This document shows positions 24,312 to 35,400 of a stretch of 64,000 nt of DNA, one piece after another. The notes under the pieces were generated by a model. The model did not search any database and was not told the DNA's origin. It was given only the letters and a program-made list of their open reading frames with translations. Made by a program: the position numbers and the translations under genes. Source of the DNA: Clostridiales bacterium (GTDB taxonomy: Bacteria; Bacillota; Clostridia; Christensenellales; Aristaeellaceae); NCBI GenBank assembly GCA_015056145.1, contig SVGY01000001.1:248001-312000 (forward strand), written 5' to 3'. Position 1 is the stretch's first letter, and each line of letters opens with the position of its first letter.

Positions 24312-26753
24312 TCAGTCGATGGAGCACTCCACAACGATGGTGTTGCCCTTGCCTTCAGGCAGCGGCACAACCTGACCGTCGATAGCCTTGCCATCCACCT
24401 TCAGGGTGATCTTGCCCTTTTCGCCGCCGGCATTGTTTACGACCTTGATATCGTATACATTGCCACGGAATTCACGGCGAATTTCGACATCCTTCAGGCT
24501 GCCGGGCAGGCAGGGATCGATCATCAGGCCGTCAAACTGGGGCTTCACGCCCAGGATGGCCTGGCTGATGGCGAAGAAGTTCCATGCGGAGGTACCGGTA
24601 AGCCAGCTGTTCTTGGCTTCGCCGGGCAGATAGCTTTCCTTGCCGTTCACGGTCTGGGCGTAAACGTAAGGCTCGGTGCGGTGGAGCTTCTGATCCTGGA
24701 TGTAGGCGGGAGCGATCTTCTTGTAGAGATCGAAAGCTGCGTCGCCATGTCCCAGCTCGGTCTGGGCGATCATGATCCAGGGGTTGTTGTGGCAGAATAC
24801 GGAGCCGTTCTCCTTGTATCCCGGAGGATAGCTGCTGATTTCGCCCAGTTCGAGATGATACTCGGTGTAAGCGGGATAGTTCAGCACGCAGCCGTATTCA
24901 AACTCCAGATACTTCTTGGTGGAATCCATAGCCTTCTGGGCCATGCCGTTTTCGATACCCACACGGGCCATGACGCACATACCCTGGGGCTCGATGTAGA
25001 TCTTGCCCTCTGCGGTCTCGTTGGTGCCAACCTTGTGGCCAAATGCATCGTAAGCACGCAGGAACCATTCGCCGTCCCAGCCGTCCTTCTCGATGGCTTC
25101 GATCATGGCAGCCTTCTCGGCACGCACAAAAGCGGCTTCCTCGGTTTCGCCACGCAGGTCGCACAGCTTGGCATAGTCGTCGGCAACGCCAACATACATA
25201 CCGGCGATGAACACGCTCTCAGCAATACCGGTATCGTTGTTGGTAACGGTCTGGAAGCTTTCGCCAGGCTCGGCGGAGAAGCAGTTCAGGTTCAGGCAGT
25301 CGTTCCAGTCGGCACGGCCGATGAGGGGCAGCTTGTGGGGGCCCTTGTGCTCGGCGATGTAGTGGAAGGAACGCTTGAGGTGAACCATCATGGTATCGGC
25401 CAGCTCGGGGTTGTTGTCGAAATCAACGACTTCGTCCAGGATGCTCATATCGCCGCTTTCCTTGATGTAGGCGCTTACGGCATAGATCAGCCACAGGGGG
25501 TCATCGTTGAAGCCGGAACCAACGTCCATGTTGCCACGCTTGGTCAGGGGCTGATACTGGTGATAGGCGCTGCCGTCCGGGAACTGAGTGGCGGCGATAT
25601 CCAGGATACGGCCACGGGCACGCTCGGGGATCAGGTGCACGAAGCCCAGCAGATCCTGGCTGCAGTCACGGAAGCCCATGCCACGGCCGATGCCGCTCTC
25701 AAAGTAGCTGGCGCTGCGGCTCATGTTGAAGGTAACCATGCACTGATACTGGTTCCACAGGTTCACCTGGCGGTTCAGCTTGTCATCAGCAGTCTTGATG
25801 GTGAAGTGGTTGAGCAGCTTGGCCCAGTATTCCTTCAGGGCAGCCAGCTTTTCTTCAAACTGAGCGTCGGTCTTGAACTCCTTCAGCAGGGCGTGAGCGG
25901 GAGCCTTGTTGATGACGCCGTGGGATTCCCACTTCTGGTCATAGGGATTCTCGCAGTATCCCAGGGTGAAGATGTAGCTCTTGGTTTCGCCGGGGTTCAG
26001 GGTCAGGCGGATGCAATGGCTTGCGATGGGCTGCCAGCCATGGGTATCGCTGTTGGTAGGAGCATCGTTCATGACAACCTGGGGATTGCCAAAACCGTTG
26101 TACAGGCCGATGAAGGCTTCACGGTTGGTGTCAAAGCCATCGATGGGGCTATTTACGGAATAAACCGCATAGTGGTTGCGGCGTTCACGATACTCGGTCT
26201 TGTGATAGATGGTAGCGCCGCCATCCTCGTACTCCATTTCGGCCAGAGCATAGTTGCGCTGGAAGTTGGTGGAGTCATCCTGAGCATTCCACAGGCAGAA
26301 CTCGATGAAGCTGTACAGAGACAGGTTCTTGGCCTCGGTGCCTTCGTTGGTGAGGGTCACACGGGTAACCTCAGCCTTGAATCCACGGGGAACCATAACG
26401 GTCTGGGTGGCCTTCACGCCGTTCTTGGAGGAGATGATCTGGGTGTAGCCGGTACCGATATGGCACTCGTAGCTGTCCAGGGGGGTCTGGGTGGGCTGCC
26501 AGCCGGGGTTCCATACGGTGCCGGCATCGTTGATGTAGAAGTAATGTCCGCCGGCATCGGTGGGCACGTTGTTGTAACGATAACGGGTCATACGGAGCAA
26601 ACGGGCGTCCTTGTAGAAGGTGTAGCCGCCAGAGGTGTTGCTCATCAGGGAGAAGAAGTCCTCACTGCCGAGGTAGTTGATCCAGGGGTAGGGAGTGTCC
26701 GGGCGAGTAATGATAAACTCACAGCTCGCATCGTTAAAATGGCCGTATTCCAT
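24312..26753 (-). CDS. cbp: Cellobiose phosphorylase (GH94)
   Basis: This 813-residue cytoplasmic enzyme splits cellobiose with phosphate to glucose-1-phosphate and glucose. The N-terminus (MEYGHFNDASCEFIITRP, then TPYPWINYLG) and the barrel motifs FESGIGRGMGFRDCSQDLLG and IGRADWNDCLNLN match clostridial cellobiose phosphorylases throughout; the Asp in DWND is the catalytic acid. Length agrees with the family (about 810-820). ATG 26753 has GGAGG eight bases upstream. Codons are strongly biased, which suggests abundant expression. Its promoter overlaps an inverted repeat (26835-26868). No cellobiose transporter is adjacent. Confidence 0.96.
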   Translation of the reverse strand: MEYGHFNDASCEFIITRPDTPYPWINYLGSEDFFSLMSNTSGGYTFYKDARLLRMTRYRYNNVPTDAGGHYFYINDAGTVWNPGWQPTQTPLDSYECHIGTGYTQIISSKNGVKATQTVMVPRGFKAEVTRVTLTNEGTEAKNLSLYSFIEFCLWNAQDDSTNFQRNYALAEMEYEDGGATIYHKTEYRERRNHYAVYSVNSPIDGFDTNREAFIGLYNGFGNPQVVMNDAPTNSDTHGWQPIASHCIRLTLNPGETKSYIFTLGYCENPYDQKWESHGVINKAPAHALLKEFKTDAQFEEKLAALKEYWAKLLNHFTIKTADDKLNRQVNLWNQYQCMVTFNMSRSASYFESGIGRGMGFRDCSQDLLGFVHLIPERARGRILDIAATQFPDGSAYHQYQPLTKRGNMDVGSGFNDDPLWLIYAVSAYIKESGDMSILDEVVDFDNNPELADTMMVHLKRSFHYIAEHKGPHKLPLIGRADWNDCLNLNCFSAEPGESFQTVTNNDTGIAESVFIAGMYVGVADDYAKLCDLRGETEEAAFVRAEKAAMIEAIEKDGWDGEWFLRAYDAFGHKVGTNETAEGKIYIEPQGMCVMARVGIENGMAQKAMDSTKKYLEFEYGCVLNYPAYTEYHLELGEISSYPPGYKENGSVFCHNNPWIMIAQTELGHGDAAFDLYKKIAPAYIQDQKLHRTEPYVYAQTVNGKESYLPGEAKNSWLTGTSAWNFFAISQAILGVKPQFDGLMIDPCLPGSLKDVEIRREFRGNVYDIKVVNNAGGEKGKITLKVDGKAIDGQVVPLPEGKGNTIVVECSID

Positions 26754-26834
26754 GGTGCATACCTCCATTGTTTGTACTGTTCGCCCCCAGGGGGCGCCAA
26801 TGACGCTTTAACGATAAAGAAGGAATCTCAATCG

Positions 26835-26876
26835 TTTTCGTATTAACAATATACATCAAATACGAAAAAAAAGCAA
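26835..26876 (-). promoter_or_regulatory. Promoter and candidate operator of cellobiose phosphorylase
   Basis: Minus strand: TTGCTT (26871-26876), a 17-base spacer and TATATT (26848-26853). Perfect 10-bp arms TTTTCGTATT (26835-26844) and AATACGAAAA (26859-26868) flank the -10, so a bound dimer would block polymerase. The regulator is not in the window. Confidence 0.55.
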
Positions 26877-26917
26877 TCCCCGAAAAGGATAAATTTGTCG
26901 CCAGTTTATACAGAAGA

Positions 26918-26949
26918 TGACAGATGGAAAATATTTTTCCCATCCGTCA
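26918..26949 (-). terminator. Hairpin after the methyltransferase gene
   Basis: Stem TGACGGATGG / CCATCTGTCA on the minus strand (one wobble), followed by TCTTCTGT. Confidence 0.5.
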
Positions 26950-26958
26950 CACTCTGCC

Positions 26959-27543
26959 TTATTCACTTTTTTGGCCAAGATACCTGCATACTTTTTTCTG
27001 ATATTCCAGATACTCCACTCCAAATGCCCGAATGAGAAAGGGTTCCTCCACGAAGCATATCTGCAGATGAAGCATTGCTACAGCCGCCACAGTGACCGCC
27101 AGCAGGCCCCAATGGAAGAAAGTCAGCAGAATTCCCACATACACAAGGTCAAACCCCAGGAAAGCCGGATTGCGGCTGATACGGTAGATTCCATCGGTTA
27201 CAAGGCCGGTTTCTCCCTCATTGGGCACTCCGGCACGCCAGCTATCCTTCATGGTCGCAACGGACAGCACAAACACTGCCAGCCCCGCCGAAGCAATCAG
27301 CAGGCCAGCAATCCGCACCCAAAACGGTAGCGGGCCAAGGTTATGCAGTATGCAGGTTACCTCTGCCACAGGAACCAGAATGGTCACAATCTTCAAAAAA
27401 ACTTCGATGATCTTTTCCTTGCCATGCTTGCCCTTTCCCATTTGATCGGTTTGGATTCCCTGCTTTTTCTGGCGAAGCATTTTTCCAAAATAGCATCCGT
27501 AGAACGCCACAAGAATCGCCAGCGCAGCCAATTGAAAAAACAT
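26959..27543 (-). CDS. Isoprenylcysteine carboxyl methyltransferase-like membrane methyltransferase
   Basis: This 194-residue protein has four to five hydrophobic segments. The C-terminal part carries the ICMT/PEMT-type SAM-binding signature: TDGIYRISRNPAFLGFDLVYVG (RNPxY-like) and EEPFLIRAFGVEYLEYQKKVCRYLG (the conserved E-E and Y). Bacterial members methylate unknown small or lipid substrates. The gene follows the pyr operon terminator and seems separate from it. Confidence 0.8.
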   Translation of the reverse strand: MFFQLAALAILVAFYGCYFGKMLRQKKQGIQTDQMGKGKHGKEKIIEVFLKIVTILVPVAEVTCILHNLGPLPFWVRIAGLLIASAGLAVFVLSVATMKDSWRAGVPNEGETGLVTDGIYRISRNPAFLGFDLVYVGILLTFFHWGLLAVTVAAVAMLHLQICFVEEPFLIRAFGVEYLEYQKKVCRYLGQKSE

Positions 27544-27570
27544 CGTTTTCTCCTCCTTTTGCTTCAGAAA

Positions 27571-27600
27571 AAGGAAAAGAATCCGGCAGATTTTGCCGGA
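27571..27600 (-). terminator. Terminator of the pyr operon
   Basis: Minus-strand stem TCCGGCA / TGCCGGA followed by TTCTTTTCCTTTTT. Confidence 0.8.
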
Positions 27601-27612
27601 CTCATAAAGGGC

Positions 27613-28038
27613 TCACTTTTCCCGCTTATATGCAGTTTCGCAATAGTGGCAGCGGTACACACGCTTTTCTCTGTCGGCCAGATCAAAAATCTGATCCAGT
27701 TCCTGCTCCACCTGGGTGATGCAGCGGGGATTCTTGCAGCGCATTACATTTACCACACGGTCGGGCATTTTCAGCTGCTTCTTCTCCACACGCTGACCGC
27801 CACGGATCACATTCACCGTAACATCGGGGTCAATGTAGCCAAGCATATCCCAATCAATGGGAAACTCCTGATCGATCTTGATAATATCCTTGCGGCCCAT
27901 GCGCTCGGACTTGGCGTTCTGGATAATGGCGATGGAGCAATCCAGCGTATCCAGCTTCAGGTGGCGGTACAGCTCCATGCTGCGGCCAGCCTTGATATGA
28001 TCGATTACATAACCGTTCTGAATGCTGTCGATGTTCAT
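27613..28038 (-). CDS. pyrI: Aspartate carbamoyltransferase regulatory subunit
   Basis: This 141-residue subunit binds nucleotide effectors and docks PyrB through a C-terminal zinc site. The allosteric domain carries [11 protein letters not shown] and IIKIDQEF. The zinc ligands are CKNPRC and CHYC. PyrI gives ATCase feedback control by CTP/UTP and is found in a subset of Clostridia. It overlaps pyrB by four bases and is the last gene of the operon. Confidence 0.94.
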   Translation of the reverse strand: MNIDSIQNGYVIDHIKAGRSMELYRHLKLDTLDCSIAIIQNAKSERMGRKDIIKIDQEFPIDWDMLGYIDPDVTVNVIRGGQRVEKKQLKMPDRVVNVMRCKNPRCITQVEQELDQIFDLADREKRVYRCHYCETAYKREK

Positions 28039-28949
28039 GCCTTCACCCCCAGCAGCTTCATGATCAAAGCTTCACGGATAAACTTGCCGTAAAGCACCTG
28101 ACGGAAATAGCAGGCACGGGGATCGTCATCCACCGCACGGCTGATTTCGTTCACACGGGGCAGCGGATGCATTACGCACAGATCCTTGCGAGCCATCTTC
28201 ATCTTTTCGGTATCAAGGATGTAGCTGTCCTTGAGGCGCACATAGTCCGCCTCGTTGAAGAAGCGCTCCCTCTGCACACGGGTCATGTAGAGGATATCCA
28301 GCGTGCCGATAACGTCCTCCAGCTTTTCCACTTCCATGTAGCTGACCTTGTCCCGGTGCATGTTTTCCTTGATGTACTCGGGCACCTTCAGCTCGTTGGG
28401 GGAGATCAGCACGAAGCGGATGCTCTTATAGCGGCTCATGGCATTGATGAGGCTATGAACGGTACGGCCGAACTGCAAATCGCCGCACAGACCGATCACC
28501 AGCTGATTAAGCCGGCCCTTTTCCTTGCGGATGGTAAGCAGGTCGGTAAGAGTCTGGGTGGGATGATTGTGTCCACCGTCACCTGCATTGATAATCGGCA
28601 CAGGGCATACGGAAGCGGCTGCCACAGGTGCGCCCTCCTTGGGATGACGCATGGCGATGATATCCGCATAGCAGCCCACGGTACGCACGGTATCGCAGAC
28701 GCTTTCACCCTTGGCGGCACTGGAAGAATTGGCCTCAGAGAAGCCCAGCACATTGCCGCCCAGTTCCATCATGGCCGCCTCGAAGGAAAGGCGAGTACGG
28801 GTGCTGGGTTCAAAGAACAGGGTAGCCAGCTTCTTGCCATCGCACACATGGGCGTATTTGGCCGGATTTGCCATAATATCCTCGGCGGTGGCAATGAGCT
28901 CGTCGATCTCCTCAATGCTCAGGTCAAGAATGTCGATGAGATGTCTCAT
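28035..28949 (-). CDS. pyrB: Aspartate carbamoyltransferase catalytic subunit
   Basis: This 304-residue enzyme condenses carbamoyl phosphate with aspartate. The carbamoyl phosphate loop [13 protein letters not shown] and the 80s/240s elements ([22 protein letters not shown]) are intact. It pairs with the downstream PyrI, giving a class B-type PyrBI holoenzyme. The pyrE stop overlaps the pyrB ATG by four bases. Confidence 0.96.
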   Translation of the reverse strand: MRHLIDILDLSIEEIDELIATAEDIMANPAKYAHVCDGKKLATLFFEPSTRTRLSFEAAMMELGGNVLGFSEANSSSAAKGESVCDTVRTVGCYADIIAMRHPKEGAPVAAASVCPVPIINAGDGGHNHPTQTLTDLLTIRKEKGRLNQLVIGLCGDLQFGRTVHSLINAMSRYKSIRFVLISPNELKVPEYIKENMHRDKVSYMEVEKLEDVIGTLDILYMTRVQRERFFNEADYVRLKDSYILDTEKMKMARKDLCVMHPLPRVNEISRAVDDDPRACYFRQVLYGKFIREALIMKLLGVKA

Positions 28950-29602
28950 GCTTTTGCTCCATTCACAGCCAGGTAGTTCTTGATGCGGGTAACGTTTTCA
29001 GCGTTGGCCTCGTCCTCTTCCAGGTACTCGATGATGTCGTACACATCCACCACGGAATATACCGGGAAGCCAAATTCTTCTTCCACTTCGCTCATGGCGC
29101 TCTTCTCGGTCTTGCCCTTTTCCTTGCGGTCCACCATAACGAAGGTGGCGGCAACCTTTACATCTTCCAGGTTGCTGAGGATGGCCATGCTTTCACGGAT
29201 AGCGGTGCCGGCAGTGATCACGTCCTCAGTGATGACCACTTCTTCACCGGCCTTGGGCACATAACCCACAAATACGCCGCCTTCGCCGTGATCCTTGGCT
29301 TCCTTGCGGTTGAAGAAGAAGGGAACATCCAGGCCCTCCTTGGACAGGGCGATGGAAGCGGAAACGGCGATGGAAATGCCCTTGTAGGCAGGGCCGTAAA
29401 GAACGGTGCGGCGGTTGCCCACCTTTTCCAGGTAGGCCTTGGCGTAGAACTCGCCCAGCTTGGCGATCTGCTCACCGGTCTTGATATCGCCGGCATTGAT
29501 GAAATAAGGAATCTTGCGGCCGCTCTTGGCGGTGAAATCACCGAACTTCAGTACACCAGCGCCTTCCAGAAACTGAATAAACTCTCTCTTGTAAGCTTCC
29601 AT
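28946..29602 (-). CDS. pyrE: Orotate phosphoribosyltransferase
   Basis: This 218-residue enzyme makes OMP from orotate and PRPP. The PRPP-binding motif is [16 protein letters not shown]; the flexible loop ([17 protein letters not shown]) and the N-terminal [19 protein letters not shown] are typical. ATG 29602 has AAAGGAG upstream. It follows the GyrI-like gene by 14 bases in the pyr operon. Confidence 0.95.
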   Translation of the reverse strand: MEAYKREFIQFLEGAGVLKFGDFTAKSGRKIPYFINAGDIKTGEQIAKLGEFYAKAYLEKVGNRRTVLYGPAYKGISIAVSASIALSKEGLDVPFFFNRKEAKDHGEGGVFVGYVPKAGEEVVITEDVITAGTAIRESMAILSNLEDVKVAATFVMVDRKEKGKTEKSAMSEVEEEFGFPVYSVVDVYDIIEYLEEDEANAENVTRIKNYLAVNGAKA

Positions 29603-29616
29603 TTTCTTATCTCCTT

Positions 29617-30099
29617 TTACAGAACGGAAATGCCGTAATCCAAAATCACATTGCCGTTTTCGTCCGGCGTGGTAAAGCGGGGACACTGATAACGTTCAAA
29701 GCACCAGTCATCCTCCCTGCGTGTCATGCCTGCGGCTTTCAGCGCATTGAGACACATTTCATGGGTTTCCATGGTATAGAAATCGCTGCTGTTTTCCGGG
29801 GCACAGAGATAGCACACCGCATAATCCGTTGGAGGGATATCCACATATTCAAAACCTTCCGGTACTGTTGCATCCTCAGGGAAGAACATGCCGATCCAAC
29901 GTTCGGGTCTGCCCTCTGTTACCCGCACTGCGCCGATATAGGCGTCCCCATTGAAGGGATGGCGGGGATTGGTTTCCAGCTTTGCAAACCAATCGTTGGC
30001 CCACCACTGGCCCCAATCGGGAGAGGCATCGTATCGTTTGCCCACAAGCCTGACGGCAGGACAGCTTTCCTTTTTTACTTCAAGGATTTTTGCGCTCAT
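29617..30099 (-). CDS. GyrI-like effector-binding domain protein inside the pyr operon
   Basis: This 160-residue soluble protein has a single GyrI/AraC-effector-binding-like domain: the start VKKESCPAVRLVGKRYD, the middle PEGFEYVDIPPTDYAVCYL, and a C-terminal ETHEMCLNALKAAGMTRRED...FERY. Such domains bind small hydrophobic or cationic molecules. There is no DNA-binding part. It lies three bases after pyrF and 14 before pyrE, and has only a weak ribosome site, so it depends on coupling. Nothing in its sequence indicates a pyrimidine enzyme; a ligand sensor or accessory role is open. Confidence 0.7.
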   Translation of the reverse strand: MSAKILEVKKESCPAVRLVGKRYDASPDWGQWWANDWFAKLETNPRHPFNGDAYIGAVRVTEGRPERWIGMFFPEDATVPEGFEYVDIPPTDYAVCYLCAPENSSDFYTMETHEMCLNALKAAGMTRREDDWCFERYQCPRFTTPDENGNVILDYGISVL

Positions 30100-30102
30100 G
30101 GA

Positions 30103-30807
30103 TCATTCACCAAGAAATTCCCTCACGCAGCGGCGGTAAGCAGCCACAGGATCCTCCGCCTTGGTGATGGGACGGCCCACCACGATGTAATCGCTGCCGC
30201 CCACACGGGCTTTTTCGGGAGTCATGACGCGTACCTGGTCGCCCACATCGCCGTCGGCGAAGCGGATGCCGGGGGTTACGGTCTGGAAACTGTCACCGCA
30301 AGCTTCCTTTACCAGCTTGGCTTCCAGGGGAGAGCAGACCACGCCGTCCAGACCGGCCTCCTGCGCATTCATGGCATACTTGGCAACGGTTTCAGGCATA
30401 GTGGCGTTGATAAGCAGTTCCTTCTGCATACGCTCCTCGCTGGTGGAAGTCAGCTGAGTTACAGCCAGCAGCATGGGACGGGTGCCGTCGGGACGGGTCA
30501 GGCCTTCCACAGCGGCCTTCATCATGTCGATGGTGCCGGCGGCGTGCAGGTTGGTCATATCCACGTCCAGCTTGCTCAGCACGGCCATGGCGCTCTTAAC
30601 GGTGTTGGGAATGTCATGCAGCTTCAGATCAAGGAAGATTTTGTGTCCACGCTTTTTGATCTGCCGGACGATTTCCGGGCCCTCGGCGTAGAACAGCTCC
30701 ATGCCTACCTTGACGAAAGGCTTTTCTTCCTTGAACTGGTCAAGGAAAGCGTATGCCTTCTCTGCGCTGGGGAAGTCCAAAGCAATGATTACGTCGCCCT
30801 TGTTCAT
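30103..30807 (-). CDS. pyrF: Orotidine-5'-phosphate decarboxylase
   Basis: This 234-residue enzyme makes UMP from OMP. The catalytic tetrad region is [12 protein letters not shown] (D-x-K-x-x-D type), with [13 protein letters not shown] at the N-terminus and [21 protein letters not shown] later. I take ATG 30807, which overlaps the pyrD stop as ATGA and has GGAGG nine bases upstream; a GTG at 30813 is only three bases from that site. Confidence 0.95.
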   Translation of the reverse strand: MNKGDVIIALDFPSAEKAYAFLDQFKEEKPFVKVGMELFYAEGPEIVRQIKKRGHKIFLDLKLHDIPNTVKSAMAVLSKLDVDMTNLHAAGTIDMMKAAVEGLTRPDGTRPMLLAVTQLTSTSEERMQKELLINATMPETVAKYAMNAQEAGLDGVVCSPLEAKLVKEACGDSFQTVTPGIRFADGDVGDQVRVMTPEKARVGGSDYIVVGRPITKAEDPVAAYRRCVREFLGE

Positions 30808-31718
30808 TTCCACGCACCTCCGATAATTTCTGAAAGGGAATTGATACCATATTTCTCCATGACGCTGGGCAGCTCGGCGATGATCTTGGGGCAGACGTAG
30901 GGGTCTACCAGGTTCTGTGCGCCGATCTGCACGGCGGTTGCGCCGGCCAGCATCATTTCGATCACATCTTCGGCGGTAGCCACACCGCCCATGCCGATAA
31001 TGGGAATCTTCACCGCCTGCGCCACCTGGAACACCATTCTCAGGGCCACAGGGAAAATGGCAGGGCCGGAGAAGCCACCCATCTTGTTGGCAATAACGGG
31101 TTTCTTTTTCTTCAGGTCGATACGCATGCCAAGCAGGGTGTTGATCAGGCTGAGGCCGTCTGCGCCGGCTTCTTCGCAGGCCTTTGCCACGGATACGATA
31201 TCCGTCACATTGGGGCTCAGCTTGATGTATACGGGCTTGGTGGTCACTTCCTTCACAGCCCGGGTTACCTGAGCAGCGCTTTCGGGAGAGGTACCGAAGG
31301 CCATGCCGCCGCCATGCACGTTGGGGCAGCTGACGTTAACCTCGATGATACCCACCTGGTCTTCCTTGTCCATAATGCGGCAGCAATCCACATATTCCTC
31401 CAGCGAGAAACCGCTGATATTGGCCACGACCTTCTTGTGGAAGAACTTTTTCATCTCCGGCAGTTCATGCTCCACCACATGCTGAATACCGGGATTCTGC
31501 AGACCCACGGCGTTGATCATGCCGGCGCTGCACTCCGCAATGCGGGGGGTGGGATTGCCGAAGCGGGCTTCCCGGGTGGTTCCCTTGAAAGAGAAACTGC
31601 CCAGGATGTTGATGTCGTACAGTTCGGAAAACTCCTTGCCGTAACCAAAGGTTCCGCTGGCAGGGATGATGGGATTATCCAGCTCCCAGCCGGAGAGGGT
31701 CACTTTCGTATTTACCAT
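30804..31718 (-). CDS. pyrD: Dihydroorotate dehydrogenase, class 1B catalytic subunit
   Basis: This 304-residue flavoprotein oxidises dihydroorotate to orotate. The class 1 catalytic Cys occurs in [13 protein letters not shown], and [15 protein letters not shown] and [23 protein letters not shown] are diagnostic. The neighbouring pyrK confirms class 1B, which passes electrons to NAD. It overlaps pyrK by seven bases. Confidence 0.95.
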   Translation of the reverse strand: MVNTKVTLSGWELDNPIIPASGTFGYGKEFSELYDINILGSFSFKGTTREARFGNPTPRIAECSAGMINAVGLQNPGIQHVVEHELPEMKKFFHKKVVANISGFSLEEYVDCCRIMDKEDQVGIIEVNVSCPNVHGGGMAFGTSPESAAQVTRAVKEVTTKPVYIKLSPNVTDIVSVAKACEEAGADGLSLINTLLGMRIDLKKKKPVIANKMGGFSGPAIFPVALRMVFQVAQAVKIPIIGMGGVATAEDVIEMMLAGATAVQIGAQNLVDPYVCPKIIAELPSVMEKYGINSLSEIIGGAWK

Positions 31719-32470
31719 ATGATCTCCTCTCCTTTCATCACAGGGCCATCCTTACAGATGCGCTTGTTGCCGTACTTGGTCTGGCAGCTGCATCCCATGC
31801 ATACGCCAAAACCACAGGCCATACGCTCCTCAAAGGAGTACCAGCCGGGAATGCTTTCGGGCTGGCACAGGTCATACACAGCCTTGAGCATGGGTTCGGG
31901 GCCGCAGGTCATTACACCGTCATAGCGGCCGGAAAGCTGCTTCATAGCGTCTGTTACAAAGCCTTTCACGCCCTCGGAACCATCGATGGTGGTCACGATG
32001 GTCTCCACGCCCAGCGCCTCGAACTCTTCCTTCCAGAAGATCTCTTCCTTTTTGCCAAAGCCCATGATCATCACAGGTTTTTTTCCTGCTTCCACAAGCT
32101 TTTTGCAAAGCCCGTACATAGGAGGCACGCCCACGCCGCCGCCAACCAGCAGCGGTTTTTCCACAGCCCTGGCTTCGTCGGACTCAAGATCGAATCCATT
32201 ACCCAGGCCGGTGAGCAGATCCAGCTCCGTACCAGCCTCCATCAGGCTCATGGCTTCGGTACCGTGTCCCACTACCTTGTAAATGAGGGTCAGGCTGCCC
32301 TCCTCCCCCATCTGCCAGTCGCAAACGGAAATGGGGCGGCGCAGATAGAACCCGGGCAGGGCAATCTGCACGAACTGCCCGGGCTTTACGATGCTCCGGG
32401 TATCGCCACAAAGGCGCATCAGGAGCACATCTTTGGTCAGCCAGCGGTTTTCCTTTACGATAAATCGCAT
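31712..32470 (-). CDS. pyrK: Dihydroorotate dehydrogenase electron transfer subunit
   Basis: This 252-residue subunit carries FAD and a [2Fe-2S] cluster and passes electrons from PyrD to NAD. The FAD motif is FYLRRPISVCDW, the NAD-binding glycines are LLVGGGVGVPPMYG, and the cluster cysteines are MACGFGVCMGCSCQT...RICKDGP. It lies 15 bases after carB. Confidence 0.95.
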   Translation of the reverse strand: MRFIVKENRWLTKDVLLMRLCGDTRSIVKPGQFVQIALPGFYLRRPISVCDWQMGEEGSLTLIYKVVGHGTEAMSLMEAGTELDLLTGLGNGFDLESDEARAVEKPLLVGGGVGVPPMYGLCKKLVEAGKKPVMIMGFGKKEEIFWKEEFEALGVETIVTTIDGSEGVKGFVTDAMKQLSGRYDGVMTCGPEPMLKAVYDLCQPESIPGWYSFEERMACGFGVCMGCSCQTKYGNKRICKDGPVMKGEEIIW

Positions 32471-32485
32471 GACACTTTTCCTTCC

Positions 32486-35400
32486 TTATTCGCTGTCGAT
32501 GGTGGAGATACCCAGAGTGATCTCCTCCAGAACCTCCAGAAGCACCTTGACGGTATCCAGAGCGGTGAACATGGTCACGTTATTTTCCACGGCGCAGCGG
32601 CGGATCAGTGCGCCGTCAGAATCGCTGGTGGCGCCGCCGGGGGCACGGGTGTTGATAACGTAGTTCACATGGCCCTGCCGCAGGGAGGTGAGGATTTCCT
32701 CGCTGCCCTCACGGATCTTCTTGCGCACACGGGTGCGGATGCCATGGGTCTTGAGGTACTCGGCGGTGCCGCCGGTAGCCTCGATATTGAAGCCCATATC
32801 GTAGAAGCGGCGGATCAGGGGCAGGGCTTCTGCCTTATCCTGGTCGGCGATGGTTACAAAGATGGTGCCGTAGTTGGCAACGTTCATACCGGAGGACTGC
32901 ATGGCCTTGTACAGGGCACGGGTCAGCTTGCGGTCGTAACCGATGGCTTCGCCGGTGGACTTCATCTCGGGGCTGAGGTAGGCGTCCATGCCCCGCAGCT
33001 TGGAGAAGCTGAAGGCGGGGGCCTTTACATACCACTTGCTGCGCTCGGGGGCAACCACATCGAAGATGCCCTGCTGCTGCAGGCTTTCGCCCAGCATGAC
33101 CCGGGTAGCCACGTCTGCCAGGGCCACACCGGTGGCCTTGCTCAGGAAGGGCACGGTACGGGAGGAGCGGGGGTTGACTTCGATAACGAACACATTGTCG
33201 TCCTTATCCACGATGAACTGGATATTGTACAGGCCCACGATGCCAATGCCCAGGCCCAGACGCACAGTGTAATCGATGATGGTCTGCTTGGCCTTTTCGC
33301 TTACGGAGAAGGTGGGATACACGCTGATGGAGTCGCCGCTGTGGATACCGGTGCGCTCTACATGCTCCATGATGCCGGGGATGTATACGTTTTCGCCATC
33401 ACACACAGCGTCGGTTTCCAGCTCCTTGCCGGTGATGTAGTGGTCAACCAGCACGGGCTGATCCTCGTTAAGGGCCACGGCAGTCTTGAGGTAGTGACGC
33501 AGGCCGGCCTCGTCGTTAACGATCTGCATGGCACGGCCGCCCAGCACAAAGCTGGGGCGCACCAGCACAGGGTAGCCGATGCGGGCAGCCACACGCACGC
33601 CTGCCTCGATATCGGTTACGGCTTCACCGTTGGGCTGGGGAATGCCCAGCTCGTTCATGATCTTTTCAAAAGAGTCACGGTTTTCAGCACGGTTGATGGC
33701 TTCCACGCCGGTGCCGATGATATTCACGCCCAGATCGTGCAGGCCTTCTGCCAGGTTGATGGCAGTCTGGCCGCCCAGGCTCACCACGATGCCCTCGGGC
33801 TTTTCCAGCTCGATGACGTTCATAACGTCTTCGATGGTCAAAGGCTCGAAGTAGAGCTTATCGCTGGTGGTGTAGTCGGTGGACACGGTTTCGGGGTTAT
33901 TGTTGATGATGATGGCTTCGTAGCCGGCCTTGCGGATGGTCCAGATGGCGTGCACGGTGGAGTAGTCAAACTCAACGCCCTGACCGATACGGATGGGGCC
34001 GGAGCCCAGCACGACGATCTTCTTCTTATCAGTTACCACGGACTCGTTGGAGCCTTCGTAAGTGGAGTAGAAGTAAGGAACGTAGCTGGAGAACTCGCCG
34101 CCGCAGGTATCGATGATCTTGTAGGCAGGCCAGAGGTTGTTTGCCTTGCGCAGCTTGTATACTTCAGCCTGGGAAAGGCCCCAGCACTGGCCGATATACT
34201 TGTCGCTGACGCCCAGCTTCTTGGCCTGGGCCAGCACTTCTGCATCGCCCTTGTTCTCCTTGAGGACGGTCTCGAACTCCACAATCTTCTTTACCTTATG
34301 CAGGAAGAAGGTATCAATCTTGGTTACATCGTAGATCATGCCAAGGTCGATGCCGTTGCGGATCATCTGGGCGATGGCGAAGAGACGGTCGTCCTTGCCT
34401 TCCCGGACGTAGTCCAGCAGCTGATCGTTGGTGTAGTTATCAAACTTGGGCATGTACAGATGGCACACGCCGATTTCCAGGGAGCGGATTGCCTTCAGCA
34501 GGCTTTCCTCCACGGTGCGGCCGAGGCTCATAACCTCGCCGGTGGCCTTCATCTGGGTGGACAGCTGGTTGCTGGCGCCCTCCAGCTTATCGAAGGGGAA
34601 GCGGGCGATCTTGCTGACCACATAGTCGATGGAAGGCTCGAAGCAGGCGGGGGTGGTGGAGAGCATGATCTCTTCCAGATGCATACCCATAGCCACCTTG
34701 GCAGATACCCGGGCAATGGGGTAGCCGCTGGCTTTGCTGGCCAGAGCGGAAGAACGGCTCACTCGGGGGTTGACCTCGATGAGGTAGTACTGGAAGCTGT
34801 AAGGATCCAGTGCGAACTGCACGTTGCAGCCGCCTTCCACCTTCAGGGCCCGGATAATCTTCAGGGCGCTGTCACGGAGCATGCCGTATTCCTTGTTGGT
34901 CATGGTCTGGGCGGGGCATACCACGATGCTGTCGCCGGTGTGGATACCCACGGGGTCCACGTTTTCCATGGAGCAAATGGCGATGGCGGTATCGTTGGCG
35001 TCACGCATGACCTCGAACTCGATTTCCTTGTAGCCCTTGATGCTCTTTTCCACCAGTACCTGGTTGACGGGGCTCAGCATGAGGGCATGCTTGCACAGCT
35101 CGATCATTTCTTCTTCGTTATCCACGAAGCCGCCGCCGGTGCCGCCGAGGGTGAAAGCAGGGCGAAGAACCACAGGGTAACCGATTTCCTCGGCAGCCTT
35201 CAGGCCTTCCTCCACGGTGGAGGCGATAGCAGAGGGCAAAACCGGCTCGCCAAGGCGCTCGCAAAGTTCCTTGAAAAGTTCACGGTCCTCCGCCATTTCG
35301 ATGCTGTCAAAACCGGTACCCAGGATCTCTACCTGGCACTCGTCCAGCACGCCCTTCTTTTTCAGCTGCATGGCAAGGTTCAGGCCAGTCTGGCCACCCA

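Noticed and set aside
24681..26846. A 721-codon plus-strand open frame
   Set aside because: It is antisense to cellobiose phosphorylase, a highly biased gene; no motif or ribosome site supports it.
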